Shown here: positions 36,198 through 47,937 of the stretch, piece after piece
Layout: each line of letters begins with the position of its first letter
Position numbering within the stretch: the first letter of the stretch is position 1
Assembly (NCBI GenBank): GCA_029721515.1
Contig: CM056569.1
Span: forward strand, 14,364,507-14,428,506
Length of the DNA stretch: 64,000 nt
Direction: 5' to 3'
DNA from: Synanceia verrucosa
Lineage: Eukaryota > Chordata > Actinopteri > Perciformes > Synanceiidae
Notes under the pieces: model-generated
What the model saw: only the letters and a program-made list of their open reading frames with translations
Databases searched by the model: none
What the model was told of the DNA's origin: nothing
Position numbers and translations under genes: made by a program

Positions 36198-39100
36198 AGG
36201 CTGCTTTGCCCTGTGCTGCCTCCCAGTGTTTACCTGTAAGGTGACCAGGGCGGTGGGCGCCTGTCCCTGCTTACCTCTGCTGGACTGTATCGGCTGCGTA
36301 CCCCCAGCTTCTCTCGCCATGAGGGCGTCTGTGAGGGAACGATATGGTATTCAGGTAATAGAGCACAGATATGAAATACATCCTGTAGTAAAAAAAAAAC
36401 AAAAAAACAAAGTGAACTTTGCTTTCTGTCTGTTTAAAGTACAATTACACAGAGTTATGCTGCCTTTGTCTTTTTTGTCAACACTGTTGACCATCTCTTT
36501 TAGGTCTTGTGGATAAAACTTGACTGGAGTAGACAATGAACAAAACTGAACAGGGTTCTCCATTTAGGCACAGTGTGAGCACACATAATATGCAAGATAA
36601 AATAATATAATCCTTTATTCATCCCATAAATGTTACAGCAGCAAAGAGGATAGGGCAAAATAAGGGTCTAATATAGTCCACTTCTTTTTGTTGCTTAAGT
36701 TGAGAGGACAATTCACAGCTTTGACAGCTGACATACATTTGATATCTAACTTGACAGCTTCATGTAGCTTTATTATTTAGTTGTAACAGAAGAAGTGACT
36801 GTGCAGTTTTTCTACAAGACACAGACTTTAATTTGTGATTAAATTCTTGCCCCTGTCGTTGTGATGTTGTGAATAATGCAGCTGGTTGTGTACCACACTG
36901 TGTCCCCAGCTCAATTACACAGAGCTGCTGGAGCTTTGGATAATTAAGATTGCGCTGAGAAGATGGAGAGGGTTTAGCAATGAAACACAATAAAGGCACA
37001 CGGGGGAAATAGCTGCAACATTGCAAAGACACAGGTTATTTCTTCAGCAACGTAAATAATGACTGGAGTCTATGCAGTGACATAAAGCTTAGACATACTG
37101 AGGATGTAGTGAAATCAGGACATGTATATTAAATTAATAAATCTACACTTGAGCCATAAATAACTTAATGAATAAACAACTAGCTGTTAGTGCCTTTAAG
37201 ACACAGCAAGCTGTCCAGGCTGCCCACCCACTGCTTGACTGCAGTGCTGTTTGTCCACACTAAACACTCCACACACCTGCGTGTATCACCACATATCTCA
37301 ACAGACATCAGGTCACTGATCAGTGCACATAACCAACACAAAGCAGATGTTCAACATGCAAGCAGCACATGCCGGGGCCAAGCTGTGCCAGTCTGATGTT
37401 GGATAAGCGGTTGTTTCTGGGACAGTGAAGAGAAGAAGTGATAAGGCAGGAGGTGGGAGTGGTTGGAGGCCAAGCAGGCTGGAGCGCTGCCATAGGAGAG
37501 AAGGAGGTGGTTGGTAATGTTGGCTTCTCTGGAGGTGGAGTGGGCTGTGGATCGCTGTCAATACTGCAGAGCACGAGCTAGGAAGGTGCCAGGAGTTCTT
37601 ATGAAAACAAGTCCCAACATGTAGGTTGTTAAGCAAACTCTCTCATGGGTGGAAGGAGACAGCAAGTATCATGAGAATAAAGCTGTGCATTCAGACTGAT
37701 TACCTTCAGCCATTTGCATATTTGTTAGAAGTTCTGGATCATCTCTGTGTAGACAGTAGCTTCTCGTCTTTGTTTTCTGGAACTATGGAGCCAGTTTTTT
37801 GGAGTCCTGAGGTATCATTTAACGTTTCCCTCAAGCATCACCATACAATTAAATGCAAAAAAAAATGTCTCAACAACTATTGAATGGATTACTGTTAATA
37901 ATATATTTACTACTTTGGTTTATGGCCAGATAGCTGCAAAGCTAATGGCTAATTCCCCATTAGCTGTAGCCCACTTTGTTTTCAGTGCTAGTAGCAAATG
38001 TTAGCATGCTAGCCTAAGTCAATGAACATGGTAATCACTGACCCCTGCTTAACACAGAGTAGCTTAGCCTACTGTTGTTAGCATTTAGCTCAAAACACAG
38101 TGCCCAAGTAACTTTAGATAAAAACTAAATGAACTGCAAAGTCAATAACTACAAATAAACTAAATAAATACAGATGAGTAAAGGAGTATATTAGCATGTT
38201 GACGTTAGCATATAGCTCAAAGCAGCAGTGTGCCTTCAGTCTCACAAAGCTGCTAGCATGGTTTTTAGTATTATCTCTGTATTTGACTTTCATATATTAA
38301 CTTATAATATGAGCAATATTATGGTATCTTTAAACACTAAAATGAACCAACAAATCATTCCAACATATCAGTCCAATCTTTGAGACGTACATGTTTTCTG
38401 TTTATTGTGGTGTTTACTGTTTACTTTAAGTCCCCCAGTTTCATGTTGCATTCAGCCCTGTAATGATGTTTGGGGGTGTAGTGATAATTTTAGTTGTTAA
38501 TGTCACCCTCCCACATTGAAGTCACAAGGGAGGCAGCAGAGAGAAAGTGTGCTACTGAGCAGATCCCAGGTCTGTTGCACAAAAAGACAAGTGTGATTGT
38601 TTTAGCTGTTTACCAGCACTTCAGTTGTAACGGCATCGAAAAGTTATATTCACATCCTCAGACCTGCAGAGATGCTTGTAGGTGGAGCGATTTCTTTCTT
38701 TGTTACATCACCTCCAAAATTAAATTCACAGATAGTAATGCAACTGTTGGTGTCAAATTCACTACATTTTTTATTTAATATTACAAAACAATAACAGTTT
38801 GAAGTTACAGTAAGTAATCAAAGCTGGCTCTAAATCACAGTGCTGACTCAGCACATGAAAGAAGACTCACATGTGACGACAGGAGCTGCCTTCCTGGCAT
38901 TTCTTAGACTTCATTGATTTATCAAATCTCACCCACCTACATTTCCATCTTGACATTGCTGACAGGCTCTTTATCCTGGTTGCTGTTGGTAAGAGCAAAG
39001 ACTTGGCTGCAAGAAACTCAATGTCTTCAGGGGGAGGATGTTAACTGAAGCACAGTTATCACTGTTACAAATACACTGTTAACTCCAAACAGCCACATTA

Positions 39101-39532
39101 CTGTCCATTACTACTGTTTTTGCCACTTGATGATGCATCTTTACCATATTTGGTCTTTTGTAACATAAAAAAAGGAATGTGGTAAAACTACCAAAGTGTG
39201 AAGTCTCCAGATGTGAGCTCACATCAGAGCTCAACAGACAAATGAAACTAAGAGCTGCTGCATTGTAGCCTATATCAGTAAAAATGTATTTATTTGCAAC
39301 TAAATGCAAATGTTCACCTTTTGTTCGAGCCTCCCACCTGTGTTCAGGCCTCTCTCCGTGCATCTTACAGGGGAGTGTGTGGAGCGACTGCCTGTACGGG
39401 TGCTGCTGCTATCCGCTATCTTGGCTCCAGATCTCCAGAGAGCTGAAGAGAAGAGCAGCATCCCACGCCTCCTCCTCCTCCTCAGCCAAATACACTGCTC
39501 TGACCTCCCTGCAGGGGGCGCACTTGGTCTAG
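35981..39532 (+). CDS. Cornifelin/PLAC8-family protein
   Basis: Exons 35981-36080, 36200-36354 and 39371-39532 (phases join; introns 119 bp and 3.0 kb) give 138 aa. Seen: the WSTGLCECYKDMGDCC opening of the PLAC8 domain (residues 20-35), CCLPVFTCKV, a CPC cluster, RERYGIQGSV (79-88) and an ISRELK segment, in the order found in cornifelin. The final exon replaces the usual Cys-x-x-Cys 'CQMA' box with CLYGCCCYPLSWLQ. It adds a Ser-rich tail (SHASSSSSAKY) beyond the usual C-terminus of about 112 aa. Cornifelin is a component of the cornified envelope in mammals; the role in fish is unknown. The tail exon was placed by splice acceptor (cttacag|GGGAG) and domain order. The start is the first ATG in the frame that reads into the domain. 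The second PLAC8 gene, 2.8 kb downstream, has the same layout and an identical middle-exon length (155 bp). Confidence 0.85.
36163..36196. repeat. (GT)n microsatellite in intron 1 of the cornifelin-like gene
   Basis: About 34 bp of GT repeat directly before the polypyrimidine/AG acceptor of exon two (36200). Length changes could affect splicing of that exon. Confidence 0.95.
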
Positions 39533-39764
39533 ACACATGGCCCTCCAGCTGCAGCCCATCCTCCAGGGTACAGGAGCTGATTTAATCACACTTCCTCCAC
39601 TGGTTACCTCAGAGAGTTCAGCAGCGTCTGTCCCGCTCAGAGGAAAGTTCAGACTGTCAAAAGAAATGAATGCAGTACAATGCAGTAAGTTTAACTTGGA
39701 ACACACAGTATGCAATGATGCATGTTATGATGAGTAGCAGAGCAAACACTATGTATTATTTCAG

Positions 39765-39905
39765 TTGTGGTACAAGTACATAAGTACATTTCATCAAGTA
39801 TTGTACTTTGAGGTAGCTGTTTTACTTGGGTATTTCACTTCATACTACTACTACTATACTACTACTGCACTTCAGCACAGAGGTAAATGTTGTACTTCAC
39901 TGTTT
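39765..39905. repeat. Dispersed teleost repeat, second 'ACTTAAGTA'-type copy
   Basis: 'gtacaagtacataagtacat', 'gtactttgaggtagctgtttt' and '(tac)n ... gcacttcagcac' match the family at 35355-35480. Degenerate, no coding content. Confidence 0.5.
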
Positions 39906-39910
39906 ATCTG

Positions 39911-41540
39911 GCAGCTGTACTTACAAATCACCATTCCATTAATTATTAAGAAAAAAAGAATTATGACAACATCTGTGTCATCTTGCATGACAAAAAAAAC
40001 CCAACTTTTTTGTCTATCTGGTTTTAGTTTTCAGGTGAAGAAATATGTATTTCACAAATCAGTGAATAAAGTGATAAGAAATGTTCTTTTTTTAAATGAT
40101 GTTAACATTACATTTTATTTCTCTTCCTTTGCTCCTCCCTACTGAACCCCTGTTGAGCTATATTTTTTCGATAAACATTTTCTACAAATATAACAAAAAT
40201 ACTGTGAAAATATTGTTTTTGTTTAAAGAAAAACCTGCAAGTTGCGTTGTAATAAGATGATTCAATTGATTTTATGACCCAAAAATGACTGCAGATTAAA
40301 TATGTTAAAAAACAACAAAGGGTACAATTTAATGGAAAGATGAGTGATCATTATTTTCTCCCAACAGTGGGAATAGTTGATGTTACCAAATGTACCTGCA
40401 GGGGTCTCCTCCTAGTGTAGGTGATTGTAAAGGTTCTCCTGAGAGGATCAGTTTTTCTGGCATGGACACTGGTCATCAAGCGGCCATCTTGGATTTGGGA
40501 AATCTGTGCTGCAATGGGTGGCAGTGAGCATGAAATGCAACTATACTATTAAAGTACAAGAAAATGGCCTTAGAAGTGCAATCCACTGCAGTGAACACTG
40601 CATGGATGTTTTTTTTTCCATTTTCCAGCCTTCTTTCTCGTCCCTCCCTCCCTTTGTCTCATCACCTCCTGACCCTGCACAGTGGACACTTTCACTTTGA
40701 CACTTAAAGTCCATTTAGCCAATACTCCTTCTGGATTTTTACTCATGCAGGAGTTTGAATGCCAGACTTTACATAATATAGACTATTCTGAATTGTTTTA
40801 TTGTCTGTAAAATAAATGTAAAAATTGTCTGTAAAGTATTGAGCAAATGTTATTGCTGCTCCATTGCTTGGCTGGAGTTATTCCTGGAATGTTTTAGCAT
40901 TATGACAGATGGACATGGCATGGATGAAAACATATTAATCCAAAAGTTATAAAAGCAAAGACCAAAAAAGGCAGATATTTCTAATGCAATATCTGATTAG
41001 ATATTGATGCTTTTACTAAGTTGATACTGATAATTTGGGATTCATTAAAAAAAAACAACAACTGTAAATTCAACTAGCAATGTAACATGATGGAAATATG
41101 TAAAATATGTCAAATATGCATCTTCCTCTTTCTCGTTACGACGTCACGATTTTCTTATGTCTTAGGTGTTTACTCAAAAGAGAGGGACGGACAGAACAGA
41201 CAACAATCATTAAGGGGAGTTGGACTGTTGGCAAACATACAAGCTTATAGTAATATGACTTAACGTTGGTACACTGAAACAGGCAGAGGGCTACATGTCA
41301 GGAGCATGGCACAATGTGTCCTCCTTCACTCTTATCATCACATACCTCTGTCTAAGAGCAGCTGCACACTTTAAAATGATGTAATGCACATTCTGTGGCA
41401 CGACGATGAAATCTGTGATTTAAAAAGGATGCGTGACGGCTAGATAATCTGATGTCTGGCTGTAAAAGGTGTTGACACGAGTCAGACTGGACCGACCGGT
41501 CAGTGACATGCATGCGGTCCTATCCTGTCACGGCCACCGC
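39911..41540. other. Intergenic between the two PLAC8-family genes
   Basis: AT-rich sequence. No coding exon, RNA gene or well-bounded repeat is recognised. Confidence 0.45.
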
Positions 41541-41548
41541 TCTGCAGC

Positions 41549-41620
41549 AGCTCTATAAGACATCATGCTTCCTTGCAAATCCATCACTTCACTGAATCCT
41601 CTTTGCCACAGGACAGTAAG
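41549..41620 (+). promoter_or_regulatory. Promoter and noncoding first exon of the second PLAC8-family gene
   Basis: A CTATAAG TATA-like box near 41551 is followed by a possible 5' exon (about 41578-41620) ending at donor AAG|GTAGGA. The coding exon is preceded by an acceptor (ttttttctcag, at 42303), so a noncoding first exon is expected. Confidence 0.45.
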
Positions 41621-42309
41621 GTAGGACAGTATACTATTAATTGCTTTAGAACTACTGACTGCATGCAGATCAGCTGTACAATAATTTAATCTTAAACCTT
41701 ATTTTGCATTGCTGTTATATGAGTGGTTATTTTATGATCTCATAGCTGTTCAGGGAATTCTGTTGATTTCTAACCCACAGACCTGATCACCTCCTATCAA
41801 AGCTATTTATCTTGTTTTCTGAAAACTCAAAGATATATGAGGTGTTTGCTCGATAACAACAATAACTACAATGACCACTGTACTTATGAGTGTGCACACA
41901 AAAATCTTTTTTATGAATTATGAAAACAAACCACAAACACACAGATGTAAAATCTAACAATAGGCGTAAATCTAATGTTGCTGCAGTTACGTGGATATCC
42001 TGTCTGCTTTTCAGGAAGCAGGCTTCTTTCATCATCCAGACAATACAGATTTTATTCAACCCAATGGGTTTTGAAATTAATGTGAGAGGGGGAGGCCAGA
42101 ACATTATTTCAATATCTGAGAAAAACAAGAGGTAGCACAGATATAATGAGGAGAAATATCTGACAAATGTATTATCCTTGTTGTCATGTCAAAATAGTCC
42201 TGTCAGTGTGTTGTGGTATTATTTATTAAAATGCACTGACATGACTATTTTGGCAAAAAAAAGTCATCAAAGTTTTTGTCTTGACAGTTAGTGTTTTTTC
42301 TCAGAAGTC

Positions 42310-43536
42310 ATGACTGACCAGATGATCGTCACCCAACCCAGGCCTTTCGTCATGAACACCACATCCAACAAATGGAGCTCTGAGATCTGTGATTGCACCC
42401 AGGACATGCCCCAGTGTAAGTGATTGACAATGATCTGCGTTCAGGACGGCAAATTGGACATCAGTGGATGCAGTGAAATATATGCTATGCATTCTTGACA
42501 CTCCTTATAATAAAACAAAACAACAGCAGGCTTCTGTCAAATAATGAGATCTAAAAAATGAAGCTCTGATGCATCCTGAATGCACCAGTGATGTGTGTAC
42601 ACCTTTAAGAGGCCTTACAGTTCAAGATACTTGGTTGAGACCTCGGTGACTGTTCTCCAGCTGTGAAACCATCTCTACTGTTGAGCATCCATGTGATTTG
42701 ATTTCAGGCTGCCTCGCCTTTTGGTGTCTTCCCTGCTTCACCTGTAAGACGTCATTCGAGGCCGGGGAGTGTATGTGTTTACCTCTGCTGGACGCTTTTG
42801 GTATCATCCCTCCTATAACCACAGCCCTCAGGGTGTCAGTGCGCCAACGATACGGCATTGAGGTACTACTCTATCGTACCCTGGTGTAAATAAAGTGCAG
42901 CTGTGTCATTATGAGCAAGCATGGAAGACACTGCTGCCTTCACTGCCTATCCAATCTGTTTTTGTCACACTGTGCATTTATGTTCCTAGACAACAACCAG
43001 CAATTTATTTAGTATGAGGGCCACTATGACAGTGATTAATGTCTGGAGCCCATAAACCAGCTGTATTACACTAACCTGGTGTAACCTGGTGTAACCTGGT
43101 TGTTCAGAGCGGGCTCATTGCCTGAATCTCAGAAGTGCTGATTTCAATACCAGCTCATTGCTCACTGTGGACACCACTGCTCTACTTTATTAAAAATGTA
43201 TTCATATTGAATGTGTTGGATGCCCAAATTGCACCAACTTCACGTCCTGGGTCCACAGCAACACATCTGCTTAGTGTGAAGAAGAATGGATGAACCTACA
43301 GAGATCCCCTGCTTAGATACTGTTAGCTGTAGTGTCTTGTAAAAACTACATAAAAAGCATTTGGGCCAAACCCCTGTTATCTCTTCACCAAGCTGGCTCT
43401 GTCTCTGTCTCCTCAGGGTACAGTTTGCAATGACTGTGTTTTGGCCTGCTGCTGCGGGCCCTGCACCTGGTGTCAAATGGCAAGAGAGATCAAAACAAGG
43501 ACACATCCCATTACCTTCATCAACATAGCATCCTAA
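42310..43536 (+). CDS. PLAC8 (onzin)/cornifelin-family protein
   Basis: Exons 42310-42415, 42708-42862 and 43417-43536 give 126 aa. The complete PLAC8 domain is visible: KWSSEICDCTQDMPQCC (21-37), CLPCFTCKT, ECMCLPLLD, RQRYGIEGTVCNDC (81-94) and CCCGPCTWCQMAREIK (98-113). Length and domain order are standard. It pairs with the neighbouring cornifelin-like gene: exon phases and the 155-bp middle exon are the same, so they are tandem duplicates. Mammalian PLAC8 is expressed in leukocytes and epithelia; a fish role cannot be read from sequence. The start lies seven bases after an acceptor, so there is an upstream noncoding exon. Intron two carries a stop followed at once by AATAAA (42889), which may give a 95-aa truncated product. 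Confidence 0.93.
42889..42894 (+). terminator. Intronic poly(A) signal in the PLAC8-family gene
   Basis: If the exon-two donor (42863) is skipped, translation adds VLLYRTLV and stops at 42887-42889. AATAAA overlaps that stop. This is consistent with intronic polyadenylation but may be chance. Confidence 0.35.
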
Positions 43537-44600
43537 AATGCTGAAATCACTGCAGCATCATCGTTGCTCGGTGGAATGCCACTAAGCAACTGATTGAAGA
43601 TCAGCACACATCATCATACAATGTTGCATCACTTAATGAGGGGAAAGAAAAGATAAGCACGCACTCTGTGACGAAATCCACGGATATGATCTACGGACAA
43701 AAAAAATATTCACGAGAGGTAGACAGTGACAGTTTAGTGATGTACGATGAGATGATAATCCTGGGTTTTGAAGGTTTACTGACGCACACAGATTTCACAC
43801 AGAGATCTTTCACATTTAATTGGGCATGATGTTTGTTTTCATAAATTCATCTGGATAATTGTTTGCTTGGTTCCTAGCATGGGTTGTTTTCCTTTAGAAG
43901 TATGTATATGTTTATATATGGGCTCATGTCACAAACTCTATGAAAAGTCAAAGGTGCATGAGATCATGATTTTTATTTATATGTGCAGGAGCTGTTTTAT
44001 GCCGTGCATGCCATGCTAAACTATGATGGTGACCACGTTACATGCTCAACATCAGCCTGTTCGCATTTTCACGGTGAGCATGTTACTATGTTGATGTTAG
44101 TATTTATCTTGAAGCAGTGGGTAACACTGGGGTCTGTTCACTAGCCGGTTTCACACTATCGATCCAGGTCGGGCCAGGGCCATTAAGAGGCTATCTCAAT
44201 GCTAATAGCCCTGGGTCACATGCCCCATGCCCCGAAACTGTTTGTGTTCACACTGTCGGGCTACTAGCTCCTCCAGTTTACGTCCCTGTTTGCAAAAACA
44301 TCACTGATACAACTCATTATCAAACAGGAGAGCTTTGATAAAGAAAGAAAGAAGCTGCTACGGAGGCTCCGTGCGGGACGATGCAAAGATCAGTCAAATT
44401 ACAACAGGAACGACGACTGAGAGCCAAGGCATGAAAACAGAATTGTTAACCATAAGACAGTCCGTTCATAATGCCAGATATACCACATTGTCACGAGGCT
44501 GTATAGAAGATATCTCGCTAACTGATGGGCTATTTGATTACATCGATAGTAGTAGGCTACGCAGCTAACAGCTAACACAGGTCAAACTTGCCGTCACTGC
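43537..44600. other. 3' region of the PLAC8-family gene and intergenic DNA
   Basis: No coding exon is supported. Part is presumably 3' UTR. Confidence 0.4.
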
Positions 44601-45064
44601 TTTATGGTCTGAATGGTTAGTTTAAATAGTGGATGTCCATTTACTGAATTATGGTCAAATATATGGTGAAATAACACATAAAGCAGCAGATGATTTGGGG
44701 CACCTGAGGTCATGTTTCCTTCATCTGAGGAGATACTGGCACCGTTTACCGGGAATTAATGTTATGTTGAGCCATAATTAGCATTCCAGTTATTATTACA
44801 GTTCACGTGAATTACAGAGGCTCATTACTAACAAGCTAGCTGGTTAGTGCTAGCGTTAGTCACTGTCAGGTGAAACATGAGCTCAGACCATCAGAGCTGC
44901 TCCTCTTCAGGATGTGATTGGCAGCAGAGACCTGTCAATCACACAGTAGCCACGCCCCTAAGCTGCTCCTGCTTTATGTGTTATTTTCGCCATTGAGTGT
45001 AATTCAGTAAATGGACATCCTGATGTATTATGACATTATTTAAATTAATCATTCAGACCATAAA
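44601..45064. mobile_element. Foldback repeat (MITE-like)
   Basis: The left end 'tttatggtctgaatggttag' pairs with the complement of 'ctaatcattcagaccataaa'-like sequence ending at 45064. Inside, 'ggatgtccatttactgaatta' pairs with its complement near 45000-45020. Adjacent sequence to about 45240 ('gcccctgctggctgg' and 'gtctgtttgtatttaagtct') looks like part of the same widespread teleost repeat. No transposase is seen. Confidence 0.65.
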
Positions 45065-47679
45065 CTCATATTTATAGTGTTTACAGAGGAGAGAAAAGGT
45101 TCATTTTCCCATAGACTTAAATACAAACAGACTTCTTTTTGAAGCCACCAGTATCGCCCCCTGCTGGCTGGTGGAGAGAATTCATTGCCGTTGTCCACAA
45201 ACCAACATGGCTGTATGCGTTCAGCACTGCATGTGGTGTGCACAGATTGCGCTTCATGTTATATTGTGTTACAGCCTTCTGTAGTTGTTCATTATTTCTG
45301 TTTCTGAATTCTTCAGTCACTTTTAATTGCTGGAGTGTTTTTGACATGACTTTGCAAGTCCTGTTGAACAGTTTAATAAAACTCAAATCCTGTTTGAAAT
45401 TCAATAGGTGTACAATAAATCTCAGCATCCTATGCAAACCACACATGCACCAGTGTGTCTCACCAATGTCATTAAAATAAAGTTGACATTTAAAAAGGTA
45501 AACAGACACATTAAAAACAATAGGCTTGTAAGGGGGATGTTTGACTAATAGTGATCGTACATGCTTGGCATGTGAATAAATGGTGTGAACACCGTCATGG
45601 GAATTGAAACGAGCCGTATCATGACGCAGAACAATTGAAGGAAGGAAAGGTTTCGAACCGGCGAGCGTCCAGGGACCTTTGTTCAGATATTTGGTCCTGA
45701 GGTCAACTTTGAAAAGGTGCGATGAATGCAGAAAGACTCCCACGAGAATAAAACTATAAAACATGTTTTCATTCTCAGGCTTTCCTTATTTGAGTAATCA
45801 CCATGGCAACGCACGCACTCATCAGCAACCATGTAGCCTCAATCTGGGAAACTGATCGCAGTCCAGTCCAACCAGTGGAGACCAAGCATGTGTGTCTGCT
45901 TCCATGATGTAAATGTCTGAGTCTCTTTCTCTGTTGTTTACTTAGGTCATATTTGGTGTAAATACATTGACTTAAATTCATAATTTAACCATAACCACTA
46001 CATGCTGGACTGGGAGAGGAAAGACGACCAAGAGAAAAAACAAAAAACAAATGCACAACCAGATTAAATGGTGATAAATACTCATAAGAGCTAACTGCTG
46101 GGATAGTAAAAATGAAAAGACCGGCTGCTGTCCAGAGGCATCTATAATCCATTTTCATATACTGTCTTTTTCCTATAGGCATAAATCATAAGATGCATAT
46201 TTCCTTTTATATGCAGGCCAAAGTGTCAACTGAATGTTGCAAACTCAAAACTGAGACATTTAACTGGGTTATTTTAAACCTTCCCACATTAAAGGACCTG
46301 CTTCTGTCCCTCCACATAAGACCATGTCATTGCAAAGCTCTTCTTCAGAAAGAGTTTCTGTCTCCCCCTGCTGGACAAACTGCGGACCAACCTTCAGATG
46401 GAGTCTTCTAGTCCACTGATTTCAGCTACTCCTCAGGCTCTCCAGGATCAAATGACTCCTGGTTCTCTTAAAAATAAGCTTTTTTTTCTAGTTGCCTTTT
46501 AGTTGTGTTTTTTTAAATAAACCTGGGGCCAAATATAACATCTAATCTCTATAACCAGTCCAGATTTTTCACAGTAAAGCACATTCAGGGTAATTTTTGT
46601 AATTTATGTCACTTTACCTGCATCAGCTCAACCCTGAGCCTTTGAGGATGGTGAGTCTACTCCTGATAAAAGCTAAAAGATGTCATGGATTCATCTGTGT
46701 TTTTGTTACTGTGAAATCTTCTTCTGCTTGTTGGGAGGCGGCGTAGGACGCTTCAGAAATAGCACTTATATGTCCAGCTCTGAGGTAGGAATATTTTTAG
46801 TTCTTATTCAAAATGTAAAAATAAATAATAAATATGGGTCCTTCAGGTTTTTTTGTCAGTCGACTATTTTTATGTTGCTCTTAACACCACTGGGCTCCTG
46901 TTCAATTCAAAGTGAAAAAAAGTAAAAAAAAACAAAAACAAAAAAAAAAACTTTCATTTTAACTATAGATGTTACTTATCAACATTATTTGGACTCTTTA
47001 ACAAAACAGACAGAGGTTGACTTCTTTCTCTGACATGGTGTTGTTTTCGGCACCCTGTTTAAATTTCAGTTTTAGTCTAGTCTCTGTGTCAAACTGTCAT
47101 TTTAGCTTTTATTAGTTTTAGTCACGTCATACTCTTCTTGTGGAGTTAAAAGTCTGAGCATTTTTGTCTTATTTTAGTCCTAATAATCCATGACTATTTT
47201 CATCTAATTTCAGTCAACAAACTGATGAATGATAAATTAAAATTGTATTTTAAATCTCTTTTTGGTAAAGTAATTTATGCCAATCAATATAGTATAATTA
47301 ACTAGTACAGTATAGACAAACCCATTTTTTTTTCTTCTAGTCAAACCCATTTTTACAAATCAAACATGGTTATTTTATTATTACATTATTGTTATCTAGA
47401 CGCTCTGCTCAACATATTTATTGCTAAACAACCAAACAACTAACACACCCAAACATGTAGGTACACACACATAAATTTAAATAAAATAAACAATATATCA
47501 TTGCATGGCATTGAACATAATGTCATCAATATATTTTATGATTTCAAGTCAGTAAGTTATTTTTGTGTTATTTGGTCTTTATCATGGTAAACATACTAGA
47601 CAATGGTGTGATGATGATCAACAGGCACAGACAGCCACCTGTTACTCTTTAGGACCCTGTGGAGTCAGAGTTAGCCTTA
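45065..47679. other. Intergenic, repeat-derived, no supported gene
   Basis: A 215-codon minus-strand frame (45117-45764) spans repeat-derived sequence and shows no family resemblance or splice context, so I do not call it. The remainder is AT-rich. Confidence 0.4.
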
Positions 47680-47934
47680 TGGTGTGTTCACTGGAAGTCA
47701 GAACTTGGAGCTCAGATCAACATAACCTCAAAGTTTAGTGCTCCCAGCTCTTCCAGCCTTACAGACGCACAACAAAACATGTAGCTACTGTTTACGACAG
47801 TAGTAGATAGCATGGATTATATCAGGTTGGTGAGATTAATCTGACTTTTTGAGTTGGAGATCTGACTTCAGGGGGGGTTAAATTCAGACTTGGAGCTTAG
47901 ACATTCTGACATTTGTGTACAACTGAACACACCA
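47680..47934. mobile_element. PIF/Harbinger-type MITE with TTA target duplication
   Basis: Perfect 11-bp terminal inverted repeats, TGGTGTGTTCA (47680-47690) and TGAACACACCA (47924-47934), are flanked by direct TTA trinucleotides (47677-47679 and 47935-47937). A 3-bp TTA duplication and short size (255 bp, no coding capacity) are the marks of Harbinger-derived MITEs. Confidence 0.85.
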
Positions 47935-47937
47935 TTA

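Noticed and set aside
36503..36538. Alternative last exon of the cornifelin-like gene (acceptor before 36504, 11 codons to a stop)
   Set aside because: The exon at 39371-39532 completes the PLAC8 domain in the right phase. The short version would truncate it, though it could be a minor isoform.
45117..45764. 215-codon minus-strand frame
   Set aside because: It overlaps repeat-derived sequence and has no recognised motif, no splice context and no protein-like organisation.
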